A DNA stretch of 64,000 nt from Saccharomycopsis crataegensis (Eukaryota > Ascomycota > Saccharomycetes > Ascoideales > Saccharomycopsidaceae). The DNA lies in assembly GCF_037102585.1 (NCBI RefSeq), contig NW_027043829.1:1488001-1552000 (forward strand). The letters are read 5' to 3'. Shown one piece after another: positions 9,603-21,273 of the stretch (the stretch's first letter is position 1; every line of letters begins with the position of its first letter). Both the position numbers and the translations under genes were made by a program. The notes under the pieces are model-generated. The model ran no database searches and was not told the origin of the DNA. It saw only the letters and a program-made list of their open reading frames with translations.

Positions 9603-11015
9603 CTAAATAATTAGAAAGTAATTGGACATAAAGGGTTTTCTGTCAATAATTTCTGACACTTCCAATTGCGCCTGTCGTTTATCCTCATAAGAATCCACAG
9701 CAATTGCCAAAATTTTCTCTGCTGAAGCCTGTATATTGCTATTCTTAAGTACTATTTTTTCCTGCTTTTCTGCAAGACTTTTCTCCTGTTCGTCCTTCAT
9801 CTCGACCAATTTCCTAAACTGCGATACATCCTCGTGAACATCACCGTTAACTTCCTGTTCATATCTCTCCAAAAATAAAATCATTGTCGTAAAGATATCA
9901 TATCTATACTTATTTACTCTCTCCTTGGCCATTTCCATTAAGGTTTCAAGGAATTTTAGTACCTCTTCCACAAATACCTCAGTATTAACCAAATCATCAT
10001 TTCCAGATTCATTCGCCCCAATTCCGAGAAATAGAAATCCATCAGTCAAAATATTTAGCACAAAACTCCACAATAGCTTTCGAAGTACCAAAACCACCTT
10101 TCTCAGTCTATGCAATAGATTAATTATTTCCTCAGCCGCCCTGATGTAAATTTGCAAAATTGTGATTTTTTCATTTTGTGGCAAATTCATAATAAGCCCT
10201 ACTTTATTGATGATTTCATCATTCAAAAATTGAAGCAACCGCTCATCCTGTTCCTTTACAGTCTTAGAACATTTTACTATAATTGCTGCCGACAGTGAAT
10301 ATGATATGGGCAATATCATTCTTGAGTCCTCTATCTTTGAGAGTGTTGGAAGATATGAAAGTCCAATACTAATGGACTCGAGGAGCACCTTGTCCAAACC
10401 GCTTTGAGTAAAGTAATTAAATCTGCCAAATTCAACATCATTGCCACGAAGTTTGCCAATGATGAGCCCCAATATATGGCACCCAAGGGATTTGATCACA
10501 GCATCTGTATCATCCAAAACTTTCAAAACACAAGATGAATAAAGGTTCCAATCCTGCCGAAGTTCAGCTTCAGACACACTAAATTTAGACAAATAAAAAT
10601 AAAGCGTGGATATGACGTGTAATTTCGAAGGTGTCTGTTTCCATTTTTGCCTGGAATCATAATAGTCATTGGAGTAACCTAATTGCGGGCGGAGGCCGCC
10701 AACAGCTTTCTGAGGGTTAGGTGATAGGTCCCTGAATGATGATCTTATCGTTTCCAATAACATTATTTGGAGGTCGTATTGCGGGGCATGCTCCTCCTCT
10801 GAGATATGGGGAAACACTTGGCATAATAATCTCGTTGATATTTTCTGCGTATTAGAAGTGGTCCATGGAGTGTGCGGCATATAGTGGTAGGTCAAGAATT
10901 TAATTACTTCGTGGTTGCTTCTAATGGCATCAAGGCCATCAGTCTCATATGACTGATATAATTCTTCTAGCCTCTTTTCATCCCGATCAATACTTATTTT
11001 AAAATTTATCGACAT
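9603..11015 (-). CDS. TTI2: TTT-complex subunit, TTI2-like
   Basis: 470 residues from the ATG at 11015 (MSINFKISIDRDEKRLEELY); the open frame continues upstream but the residues there are not protein-like. The body is all-helical, with segments such as SVLKVLDDTDAVIKSLGCHI-like text (residues about 190-210) and IILPISYSLSAAIIVKC-like helices typical of the Tti2 HEAT repeats. Tti2 works with Tel2 and Tti1 in folding and stability of PIKK kinases such as Tor and Mec1. Assignment rests on overall pattern and length (yeast Tti2 is 421), so it is moderate. Confidence 0.55.
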   Translation of the reverse strand: MSINFKISIDRDEKRLEELYQSYETDGLDAIRSNHEVIKFLTYHYMPHTPWTTSNTQKISTRLLCQVFPHISEEEHAPQYDLQIMLLETIRSSFRDLSPNPQKAVGGLRPQLGYSNDYYDSRQKWKQTPSKLHVISTLYFYLSKFSVSEAELRQDWNLYSSCVLKVLDDTDAVIKSLGCHILGLIIGKLRGNDVEFGRFNYFTQSGLDKVLLESISIGLSYLPTLSKIEDSRMILPISYSLSAAIIVKCSKTVKEQDERLLQFLNDEIINKVGLIMNLPQNEKITILQIYIRAAEEIINLLHRLRKVVLVLRKLLWSFVLNILTDGFLFLGIGANESGNDDLVNTEVFVEEVLKFLETLMEMAKERVNKYRYDIFTTMILFLERYEQEVNGDVHEDVSQFRKLVEMKDEQEKSLAEKQEKIVLKNSNIQASAEKILAIAVDSYEDKRQAQLEVSEIIDRKPFMSNYFLII

Positions 11016-11558
11016 TTTAGATAGAACGCTCGAAATTAAAAAGTAAATGCGTTTATTATTCCGGCTTTTGGTGATTTTTGAATAAATTGTTCTGTATTGT
11101 TGGTCATGTGATTTGTACATGGCCCTCAACATCAAGCAAAAACTATCTACAATAATGTGGTAGTATAGTATACTTTGGATCAACAGAGAAACATCTTCCC
11201 AATTTTTTATTATTTTATTTTATTAATGAGAGAGAAAAAATTCCCGGATGCAAAGGCAATGGCAGAAAAAAATAACCTATACTTTTGTAGCAGTGATAGA
11301 AAAAAAAATGATAACGGAAAATACCAATGAAGAAAAGTTGAACCAATAATTTAGGAAAACCATGATACGAGCCATGAAAAAAAAAAAATCGTTTCTCATA
11401 AGAATAAAAAAACCAATAACCATTCAAAGTACATCCACATGTCATTAAGCAAATACTGAATGAAAGGGAAATTCCGTTGAATAATACGCATATCCTTTAC
11501 CAACCCCGATGAACATATAAAATAGAAGCCAAAAAGGCATTAACTCAGCTGCCAAAAC
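11016..11558. promoter_or_regulatory. TTI2 promoter and UBC11 3' flank
   Basis: AT-rich spacer between two minus-strand genes, with A/T runs around 11210-11220 and 11376-11390. The only open frame of note (about 76 codons on the minus strand) is Phe/Tyr-rich poly-A/T translation and looks spurious. No RNA gene is visible. Confidence 0.4.
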
Positions 11559-12080
11559 TCACAAGGAGTCGATCTCTTCATACCTTTGCAATAGCAAACG
11601 CATGTATTGTTCTGGATCGGTGTCCCATAAATGGGCAGCTTGAGCATTTAAAGGAGACTTGTTATTTGGTTCGCCCAAAAGGGATTGTAAAGATAATAAG
11701 ATAGTTTGAACGTTGTAAATTGCCGACCACTTTTCTTTCAAAATATCTAAGCAAATATTTCCACTCATGTCAACATTAGGGTGCCACATTGGACTCACAA
11801 ACTTGACGGTTGGGGCTGTATATGGGTAGTTTGGAGGAAACTCTAGGCTAATTTTGAACTTGAGGCCATGATATGGTGTTTCGCTTGGGCCCTCTATAAG
11901 TCCAGTCCATTTCAATATGTTGGAATCTGATTCAGGGAAAGCAGAGATCCCAGGGGTCTTTGAAAACATCAATTGAACCAATTCTGACTGGAGTCTTTTG
12001 GACACTGAGATACTTTCATTCGAAAGAGAGCTCATTGGTTTTGTGGCGGTAGATTGGCGGGACAATAAGACTGAATCCAT
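11559..12080 (-). CDS. UBC11: Ubiquitin-conjugating enzyme E2 (UBE2C/Ubc11 type)
   Basis: 173 residues with a complete UBC fold from about residue 28. The E2 core shows [14 protein letters not shown], then the HPN motif and the active-site Cys at 110 in [14 protein letters not shown], and the [18 protein letters not shown] helix. The first 26 residues are a Ser/Thr-rich extension like that of UBE2C. UBE2C-type E2s work with the anaphase-promoting complex to mark mitotic cyclins; S. cerevisiae Ubc11 is the closest named relative. I see no in-frame CTG codon. Divergent from the poly-Q gene. Confidence 0.8.
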   Translation of the reverse strand: MDSVLLSRQSTATKPMSSLSNESISVSKRLQSELVQLMFSKTPGISAFPESDSNILKWTGLIEGPSETPYHGLKFKISLEFPPNYPYTAPTVKFVSPMWHPNVDMSGNICLDILKEKWSAIYNVQTILLSLQSLLGEPNNKSPLNAQAAHLWDTDPEQYMRLLLQRYEEIDSL

Positions 12081-12162
12081 TTTAGTGTGTGATGTTGGTG
12101 AATATTGTTGATGGAGAAGATTACTCTTTTGTTGTGGGGCTGTTCAAGGTGCCTAAGCTATA

Positions 12163-12195
<33 letters not shown>

Positions 12196-12637
12196 TTGTG
12201 TATATAAATTCGTATCATATATATGTACCATATATGTAATATCTATTTATTCTTAAGAATAGGAAAAAGATGGTCTTTATAAATATATTAGGGGCAGCCT
12301 CGAAGCTGAAGATTGCCTCAGCATGCATTGGCAAAAAGTAAACAAAAGCACAAAAGCGGTAGTCCGCCAATTATGCACCTATATGCTTAATTCTGTAGAT
12401 ATCATGATCGTCGTCGGCATCAGCCTTATCACGCTTGTCTTCACGTGATCATAATTTATTCGACAAGAAGTAACACAACGTGGAAAATTGGAGGCAAGGT
12501 TGAAGGGTTCAAAAAAGGAGTCCTTTAGAAATTACTACAGCGGCGTTAATTTGTGTTCCTCCTTCCAAACCCCCCATAGTGTTTTTGTTCGTTTTTTTTG
12601 ATCTATCCTATATTATACTTCTCGTCGTACATCCACT

Positions 12638-12673
<36 letters not shown>

Positions 12674-13097
12674 GGTCAGTCGCTTGGGGTTTGTTAGTTA
12701 TTTCTCGTGATAAATTGACAACGTTTTGCTCTCCATAGGTGAAGCTATTGATCAACAACAACAACAACAGAAATGCCCATCATTCAAGTAAAAGGATTCT
12801 AAAGTTACTAAAAGTTGTACATTTCTTATATTATAAAAGTAAACCTGGCTCACTGTTTTTTATTATCGTTTGTGCTTATAAACATATCCTGTTTCTTTCC
12901 CCTTTCCCAGATCTTCATTATCCTACTTACTAGTTGATCATCAGGGGTTTTCATCGTTAAAATCGAAACAAAAATATATTTCACCCAAAAAAAGAAAAAG
13001 TCTCTTCACTGGGCCATTTCACTCGTGACAAAAGGAACAACATATTCTAACACTTCTCTGGACGGCTATTGTTAAAGACCACAGTGTGCATTTAACG
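12081..13097. promoter_or_regulatory. Long divergent promoter with two trinucleotide microsatellites
   Basis: About 1 kb between UBC11 and the poly-Q gene. It contains an ATT repeat at 12163-12195 (11 units) and an ATC repeat at 12638-12673 (12 units). A palindromic TCACGTGA lies near 12443-12450, a candidate bHLH (E-box) site. Length and repeats are typical of regulated yeast genes with long promoters. I see no RNA gene and no convincing coding sequence. Confidence 0.45.
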
Positions 13098-13534
13098 ATG
13101 AACTTTGGTAATAATGTTGCAAGTGGTTTTCAACAGCTATCGAGCTCAAATCGGATTATACATCATCAACAGCAACAGCAACAACGAAGGGTGATTGAAG
13201 ATGTTATGGATGACACGAAAATAAATAACATCCCCTTAAATAACCACCAATTTCCTCAGCAGTTACAGCCAGGTGTTTCTGATGTACAATACACTAATTT
13301 TGTGCAACAGCAACATCAGCAGCCTATAGCACAAGTGCAAATGGGGCATCCACACCATTCACTTTATCCTGTTGCTCTTCATCCACTTCACCCCCATCCT
13401 CCCGTTCCTCAAAACCATGTTATTCATCAAGGTGCTCCTCATCCCGCTGGACCTCCTCGGCATCAAATGTTTCAGTTGATTCCAAACAGAGGAATGATGA
13501 ATGGTGTTCCTACTCCCCAGCAATTTGCAATTAT

Positions 13535-13616
<82 letters not shown>

Positions 13617-16310
13617 CCGTTCAACCCAAATACAGTGTACCATCAAGACTCTTTGACATCCCAGGCTCAAATGCAATTTCACATTCAACAACGGCTTCAG
13701 CATCAACAGATGGTACAACTTCAACAGTCACAATTACAACAAGCTCAAGCCGCACAACAAGCACAACAAGCACATATCCAATCTCAAATTCCCCAACTGC
13801 ACCAAGTACAGATCCTCAGGCAACAGCAATCTGCTCAAGCATTGCCACAAAATGCTTTCGACCAACATATCCCTGAACAGTTAATTAAACAAAAACAGTT
13901 TCAAAATCACATCCAACAACAGCGCCAAAGGTATCAAATGCAAATGCAAATGCAAATGCAAATGCAAACACCAACTGAACGAACATCTACTCTGAAGGTT
14001 TTAAATATGAACCCCAATTCTCCTATTTGTGGGGATGTTAGAAATGTCGGCAGTGCTCCGGATATTAACAAAGCTGAAATTGTATCTAACTTGGGAAAGG
14101 GATTTGACCTGACTAGCAAAGAAGATGTTTCTGGTGACAATGAGTCTACGAAATTAAAAGCTGATGAAAATTCTGTTGACCCATCTTCATTTCTTAGTCA
14201 GACAGAAGAGGATGAAAAACTAAATTTTTTGTTAAGCTCAACAGACAATGTCTATAAAGATGATATTTCTTCGTTTTTGGAAGATTCCTTAGTTGATTTC
14301 AAGAACTCTTCATCGTCTCTGCCCCCAGGAAGTTTTGACCGTAAATCCAATCTCGGGAGCTCCAAGAAAAAGATGGGTTCTTCTCAAGCTGATCCACAAC
14401 TTGGGTTATTACAGAAAATGGCAGAAATAGATGATGATCAAAGCAGTGAAATCTTGTCAGATTTGTTGTTTCAAAATAGCAATTTTTCAAAAACCAACGC
14501 GCTTGATTCACCTAATGTTTCTACTGTGAATTCCACACCAAATAATCATGCAATAGGCAACAACGCTTCTACTCCTGAATCTTTGATTATATATGGAGGA
14601 AACAATAATGGGAATAATAGTGCTGAAAGCTCAGCTGGCAGAGCTGCTGGTCCATGTGTTGGACAAAGCAATAATAATGATGGAGGTGACGGTGGTGGAG
14701 CTAGTAACAAATTCAGCATAACATTATCAGACTTTGAGTCTCCTTTGGATCAAAAGTTTGAAAATATAGATCCAAAGAAAATAAAAATGATGAACAGGCC
14801 GCCTCCAATAATCACAAATCACACTCCGCTTCATGAAATCTCGAACTCGCCTAGTGATTATTTCAATTTTGAAAAAAATGATGAAAATAAACTGATCCCA
14901 TCAGGTCATAGTACGACAGCAACCACATCAGTAATTACAGATTTGAAGAATCCGAAGTTCAATGATTTATCGAAGTTCAAGAAGCTATTGCCTCCTAATT
15001 CTCCTCTGTTAAAGAATGATCGCCGAGGTTCTGTGTCTTCATCCAATTCTAATCCATTATCGCCAAGCAAGATTTCCAAGGCAGGTTTCTCCAAGAATGT
15101 TATACCACCAATTAAACCATTTAGTGATGCTACTAAGCCTCGTTCACCAAGCTCTAGCAGGCCAAAAAGTCCGGCGACCAAGAGCAGCAACTCTCTGATC
15201 TCACCTAATAAGACCCTTCGTAAATCAAAATCGACATTGAATACCAAGTCTTTGAATAATTCTAGTGTCAATGTTGGAAAAATCAAAGCCCTAGACCCAA
15301 AACCAAAGAGAACATTTTCATTTGATCAGTGCTCTTCAACTCTTGATTTTACGAAGAATTTTCAACAAAATTCTGTCAGCACCCCATTAGGGCCGCAAGG
15401 AGGTATGATATCCACGTTTTCTGCTAGTGGTGGGAACAAGGTTTATAGTTTTATTATGGAACCTTTGGGGAAACAATTGGAGAGAGATGCAAATAGTGGA
15501 AAAAAATCGAAGAACAACCTCAATTTGAATATCAATACAAAAGCGGCCACTACTGGTGCTAAGAATTCATCAACCATTTCGAACTTTGGTACATCTAACA
15601 ATAAAGCCATTACTGCTGAAAATTTTATTAGAGTTTCAACTCCTTCGAATATTGAAAGTAACATTCTGGATTCAATTTCTCCGACAAACTTGATCAGTAA
15701 TAAGAGTACCGGTGCCAATTCTTCGACGTCCCAACAACCACCGAACTTGTCACAATCACAATCTTCATCTTCAACTTCCCACTATTCTTTGACATCGCAA
15801 ATGAGATTACCTAGTCATATTTCCTCTGTACAACCCCTGGCTCCAAACTCTGCGAACTCCAATACCAATGCTGCTGTCATTGGTGGGGCAACAGATCTCT
15901 TATCACCTACCCTTTCTATTCAATCTAATCCGTTGGACTCTCCAATTGCGCATACCCCAAACTCTATCAATTTTCCACACCAAGGAGGACTTGTCAATAG
16001 TCTGACCCATTTTGGTAGAACCAATAGTTTGGTTGGATCAACTGGTGTTGGAAAATTCCAAAGCTTGGGGAATGCTTTTGCAGGGACGATGTTTATAGAT
16101 GGTTTAGATGTGAATATGATGGACGAAATGAGTGAAATTCACATGAGTGAGGATGCAATGGGTATGAACTTTAGTGGCATGAATATCATTTTGGAGGAAG
16201 AAAACAATAATAACTCTACGAACGGTGATAGCGGAATATCAGGAAATGGAAATTTTGTTATGGATGGTGGTGTTGATGATGAGGGAGATTTCCAAGGAAT
16301 GGTAATGTAA
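13098..16310 (+). CDS. Poly-Q, low-complexity protein of unknown function
   Basis: 1070 residues from ATG 13098 (MNFGNNVASGFQQLSSSNR). The N-terminal third is rich in Gln, His and Pro, with a pure run of 27 Gln at residues about 147-173 and a later MQMQMQMQ run. The rest is Ser/Asn-rich, with many Ser-Pro sites (NPLSPSK, PRSPSSSRPKSP, LISPNK, SISPTN) suitable for proline-directed kinases. Short islands look conserved in style: FSITLSDFESPLDQKFE near 550, KPKRTFSFDQCSSTLDF near 740 and GGNKVYSFIMEPLGK near 780. The C-terminus is acidic with Gly/Met. No DNA-binding or catalytic domain is visible. The composition suits a transcriptional co-regulator, but that is inference and I do not recognise the family. 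Confidence 0.7.
13536..13616 (+). repeat. Uninterrupted CAA microsatellite (27 units) coding poly-Gln
   Basis: Twenty-seven CAA units in a row, without a CAG interruption, inside the poly-Q gene. Pure tracts slip more readily than mixed CAA/CAG tracts, so the length is probably variable between strains. The antisense strand reads as a poly-Leu frame, which is an artefact. Confidence 0.95.
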
Positions 16311-17728
16311 AGTATGCCCTGTATCAATTGATTGTTTTTTGTTTTGTTTTGTTTTGTTTTGTTATGTTTTGTTTCTATTTTATTTTATTTTATTTTATTT
16401 TTCAGTGGTTATTTGGTTTTTCTTACTGTATTTTGTTTATTTATTTTCCTTGATTTTTTAATTGATCTTTTTTTCTGACTATTCCCAAAGGTCATTTTTG
16501 TTCACTTGTTGGCATGTTGTTAATGATGTTTTATTTTGTATTTTATTTTATATACTATTTTATTTTATTTTATTTTATTTTTTTTTTTCTTTGATGACTT
16601 TTTTTTCTTTTCAAATTTGGGTTTTTTGGGAAATTATCTTGAGTATCATGTTGTAGGAGGTTGTTCTTGATAATTGTCAATAAAACTTACACGGTCAGGT
16701 TGTTGCTCTACTCATTTTGGCTTATATTTATATTGCTATTATATTCTGTGTTCTACCATATTTCTATTATATTTTTTTCGTTATTTTTCTGTGTGGGATA
16801 TCATATAGATTAACCATTATTATTGTCCACTAGGCTTCTTCTTCTTCTTCTTCTTTTTTTTTTTTTGAAAAGTATTCATGTTTTTATTTTTTATTTATAA
16901 ATATATATATATTTCAGGATTCTTTTTTGTTTCTAATCTATGAAATTTAGAATAAGCCCATCAATAATATATATATTGATGAGCATATATGCGAACATAA
17001 AATGATGACAATTAGTCGTCTGATAGATATAGGTAAAGAGAAATTTTGAAATGAAGCTCCATGATTCGAGTAGTCATCAGTATTGTTGTACGTTATTGTT
17101 TGTTTGTTTGTTTGGTTGGTTTCTCTCACTCTTTATAAATAGTCTTGGAAATTAATTAGCCATAAAATGAGAGAGTAGTAATAATAATTAATACATACAC
17201 ACACACACACACAAAATGCCTGACATATCTTTGCTCTACTACGTGCGCACAAACTCCGTCTTATATGATATGATAGAAGAACAAGCCGAGCCATGGATGA
17301 TTTCGCCACAAATAATTGGTCTATCTTCGATTACAGTTGTAACCAATGGTATATGAAAATAGTCAAATTAATAGAAACAACGTATATATGTAGAAAAAGT
17401 GAGAAGAAAAAAAAAAAAAGTCCTATAAATACAAAAAAAAAAAAAGAAAGAAAGAAAAAAGCCCCTATAAAGAAAGAATCTCCCCCCCAATACCAGAACC
17501 AGTGGAAAAATAAAACAAAGTGTAAAAGAATAAAAAATAAGAGATATTTAAACCAAAAATTTATAGCTAGAAAATTAGTTTGAAAAAAAAAAAAAAATGC
17601 AAAAACCAAAATTGCAACTGCAATTGTAATAATTATTAAAGCCCAAAACAAAACAATTTAAGAGAAAGAAAAAAAAAAAAAAACAGAAAGAATAGAATTG
17701 ATGTATCGACCAATTGATGGGAATAATA

Positions 17729-17763
<35 letters not shown>

Positions 17764-17855
17764 ATGATGCTATTAATATGAACCCTCCTTAATAGTATAA
17801 TGATAATAATATAATAAACAAATAGTTCTAATGGTGGTTTTTTTTTGTTCTTCCA
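16311..17855. other. Long convergent gap rich in simple repeats
   Basis: The poly-Q gene and the SWIRM gene end here facing each other. The gap carries GTTTT repeats at about 16340-16376, TTTTA repeats at about 16378-16400 and 16557-16580, an AC run near 17199-17212, several poly-A runs and GAT repeats at 17731-17760. I see no coding region that resembles a protein and no tRNA-like box. At 1.5 kb this is long for a convergent gap. Confidence 0.5.
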
Positions 17856-18881
17856 CTAAGTAAACTTCTTGAAATGATGATCATTCAACCATCCGGCTTT
17901 CTCAAAAGCAGCAAATAGCCTACTAGCTTTGTTGACATCGATTCTGCAAGCTTTTTGGGCATCAGTTCTTCTAAATGGCAAATGTTTCTTCAATCTCGTC
18001 ACTTTCTCCACAAACAACCGTCTTTTGGAATCCAAATAAACGTTGCATGGTAATCTTAAAATCGAAGCCAATGTCACTTCGGCTGGGTGTAATTTATCAA
18101 CCAATGGGTCGTCGGATAAATTCATTGGTTGACCCTTCCACTCGGTAGATAAACATCTGGTATTATTTGCTGGCAAAGTAGAAATATTTGGAGAATAATC
18201 AGGAATTGATTTCCAATCAACAAAGCTTGGTTTCGGAGTAGAAGGATCTCTAACTTTTCTCTTTTTTGGAGGAGGAGAATTGATGGCATCAATATCACTG
18301 TTGTTGGCAATTGAGGCTTCATTGGCAGACCCATTGCCGTTTCGTTCTTTGGTAATTCTTCTGGTACGAACTCTTTCATAACCATTGCCAGAGTCCGAAA
18401 ACGAGTCACTAGTATATTCACGATAACATTTTCTTTTGCTCGAGGTATTTGAAGTGGCAGGGATGTTTTTCCTTATTTCTCTTCTTGGTGCCACAAGCTC
18501 TTTCCTGCTGCTTAGTATGTAATATTGGTTAAGAAAAGATGAGCAATTGCTGAGGTAGTTTGAGTCGTGGATTTTTTCCCAGGCATTAACTTTGAAGGAA
18601 AAGTCTTTTAAACTGGCCATTGGATAACTGGATTGCGGTGGTTTCAAATCATTGTCCTTTTGTGGAGTTGGGGTTTGGGGTTTGACACATGTGGTAATTG
18701 ATGGTTGAGGGGTTTCGCATATGGAAGAATTGTCGATACTGGTAGGTGTTTTGCTTGGTGACAATGGTGGAGAAGGGATGACTTGATTGGAATTGTTATC
18801 ATTTTTTTCTTCCTCGGGGTAAACTGCTTTACCCTTAGTAAGTATTGGTTGGAAATCAATTGAGGCGTGGATCAATGACAT
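17856..18881 (-). CDS. SWIRM-domain protein (Fun19/Yor338w-like)
   Basis: 341 residues. The first 250 are Ser/Pro-rich with a basic PPPKKRKVR stretch near 205 that looks like a nuclear localisation signal. The C-terminal 85 residues form a SWIRM domain: LHPAEVTLASILRLPCNVY, then FRRTDAQKACRIDVNKASRL and the final LFAAFEKAGWLNDHHFKKF. This domain order, with a disordered N-terminus and a terminal SWIRM, is that of S. cerevisiae Fun19 and Yor338w and of S. pombe Laf1/Laf2, which associate with histone deacetylase complexes. A chromatin role is inferred from the family. Start ATG at 18881. Confidence 0.75.
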   Translation of the reverse strand: MSLIHASIDFQPILTKGKAVYPEEEKNDNNSNQVIPSPPLSPSKTPTSIDNSSICETPQPSITTCVKPQTPTPQKDNDLKPPQSSYPMASLKDFSFKVNAWEKIHDSNYLSNCSSFLNQYYILSSRKELVAPRREIRKNIPATSNTSSKRKCYREYTSDSFSDSGNGYERVRTRRITKERNGNGSANEASIANNSDIDAINSPPPKKRKVRDPSTPKPSFVDWKSIPDYSPNISTLPANNTRCLSTEWKGQPMNLSDDPLVDKLHPAEVTLASILRLPCNVYLDSKRRLFVEKVTRLKKHLPFRRTDAQKACRIDVNKASRLFAAFEKAGWLNDHHFKKFT

Positions 18882-21273
18882 TGTTGGTGTGTTTCTGATA
18901 AGTCTGTTGAAGTGATGGGGGGACCAGAAAATGTGTTTGTGTAATATGCATATGTTATATACTTATATATATATATGTATAATATATATATATAAAATAT
19001 ATCTAACAATATGTGTGACAGTGTTATCAGAAAAAAAAAAAAGAAATAGAAAAAAAGAAAAGAGACAGGAAAAAAAAAAAAAAAAAAAAAAATTACTTTC
19101 GAGAGATGAGATGAGATGAGATCGTAAGGACGATTAAAGAGATGACAGTAGGAGAAATCACTGCGGTTTTTTTTTTTTGCTTTGCTCTTCCGCAGCTCTC
19201 TTTTAAGGAATTGTGTGAGCCTGTATATAATTGACCTATTCTCCTAGAAGTTGTAATGATATATCAAGCAGAGAGAGAAATAAAGACAAAAAAAAAAGAG
19301 AATAAAAAAATTTCCTACTCATAAATAAAAAGAAAAGAAAGAAAAAAAAATATACCATTTCAAGATTCTGGATCTGCGCGTCACCTTGCGTCATGTTGCC
19401 GTGATCCACTTGACGCCGTTTTTTCTTTGGTTTTTTTTTATTTTTGGTGGCTGACAGCACCCACACTAAAAACACCCGCAGTGGCTCATATTGTAGACGT
19501 AGCTTCTATTTATTTATTGTATACTACACTCACTCCACTGAGGCAGTTTGTTTATTGAAATAGTTCTCCAGTTAGATCATCATCAGCCATTGGGTATCTC
19601 AGTATGCTTGTAGTGAGATCGCGGTGTCTTTATCACGTGGTAATCGGAGAGGAAAAAGAAAAGAAAAAAAAAAAAAAGAAATGCTCTCTCTATTGTTGTT
19701 CCCGCAAATGTTTCCTTCTCGAATGTGTCCTACTCGCTCCGGCTCAGGAATCACTTCTGCCATTATCACCCACCTCATCTGCTGATTCAATTACTACTTT
19801 CGGTGCTCTCCATGTAATCAATAATCTATTAGTATTTATTGTGGTTATTCCCTTGGTGGTCCCCCCTCATCCATCGCTTACGCATTATCCGTTTGGAGAT
19901 CTCAGTTACCCTGCCTCCCAATACATACACCGCGGTGCCGCACCGGAAGGTGCAATCCGCTGCGGATATATTGGGCTTTCCTCTATAGCAGTATTCTTCT
20001 CTATTCTCAATCATATATATCAGGCCAGTATTATTGATCTCAGGCAGCCTATTTCTCTTGTATTTGCCACGTGTCGATATTTGGAACTCTCTGGGATCCC
20101 TCATTAGACCCCTAAGGCATTCTTTCGTTACTTACAGACTGATGTCTTATTTTTAAGATCCTTTTACTATTGTAACTATTATCAACGGACGTTTTAGCCC
20201 GCAACTTTTTTTTATTTTTTTTTAGTGAGCTTTTTGAATCGTCCATCCAAGAAAACTACTTTTTCGTTCTTGTTTTTTATTGAATTGTTTGGTACCGGTA
20301 GTTGATAATTTTGATAATTGGCCATTACACAGGTACTTGATCAAATCTACCTCAATTAGTGATTAGAGGTAACTCAGGAGGATGTTCTCGGAGGACTTTT
20401 CCGACCTTATTTCAAAAGATAATACCCAAGCTTTTGGTGCGGTTTTTGGTTATATTGTATCTTTTTTTGGCGATCTTTTTTATCGCCATCCCACTCCTGT
20501 TTTGGGGATTGGGTCGCTTTTCCCGACAACCACAATAATATATATATTTTATATATATGTACCCTTATCAGTTGTAAAAAAATTATCATGTCAAACAACA
20601 ACAGGGGGAAAAAATAAAAATAATAGTAGTCGTGAGTGATACATGATGACAGCAATTGTACTCGGATGACGTTCGTTTATTTTCGTACTCCTCAGCTTTT
20701 TCCTGTATATCTTACCACCAAGAATGATGGTACAATAGCACCATAAACCAAAGTAATTAATGTTTAGGTCGGTTACGCCATAGATTAATTGAAATAACAC
20801 AAAGAAAACTAAAAAGTCTCTATGCATGTCTCATTCCAACCCCCCCGAAGAATCGCATGTGTTTTTCTGCTCTAACAAAAAGCCATGCAAAAGCAAAATG
20901 TGTGCAAAAAGAAAGAAGGGGTTTTTTGCTACAATCACTATCACACAGAAGAGAGAAGAGAGAAGAGAAAAAAAAAAAAAACTTTCAATAGTGAACAGAA
21001 CAGAAGTGAGAAGAAAATAAATAAAAAAGAAAAAGAAACAATGTATTATGGTAGTATGAATGTGGGAATATGACATTTTTGTAGTTTAAAGTAATCTATG
21101 AGCCAGCATAGTTAACGAATTGAATGCTAAAAAGTGGTATCTAAGTACAAAAAGAAAAAATAAACAAAATAGTAAAAAAAAAAATTCCATAAGCCATTAT
21201 TACAGAAAGTAAAATTTTCAAAGTATCTGAACAAAAAAAAAAAGGTCATCAAATCATTTAGGCATATAATGCT
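18882..21273. other. 2.4-kb intergenic region, no gene recognised
   Basis: This lies upstream of the SWIRM gene and downstream of the MSB1-like gene. It holds TA-rich sequence at 18958-19010, long A runs (19067-19091), GAGAT repeats near 19105-19120 and T-rich tracts. Open frames up to 167 codons exist (for example from 19604 on the plus strand) but their translations are irregular and unlike known proteins. A stretch of mixed composition at about 19730-20100 is less AT-rich than its surroundings. It could hold a long promoter, a non-coding transcript or a replication origin; nothing decides between these. Confidence 0.4.

Noticed and set aside
13359-13724. Minus-strand frame with a long poly-Leu run
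   Set aside because: It is the reverse reading of the CAA repeat.
17001-17080. ATGATGA...CTGA pattern that could be a C/D-box snoRNA
   Set aside because: The C-like and D-like motifs are not properly spaced and no terminal stem or second D box is evident.
19604-20107. Plus-strand 167-codon frame in the large gap
   Set aside because: Irregular composition, an internal run of Lys from poly-A, and no resemblance to a known family.
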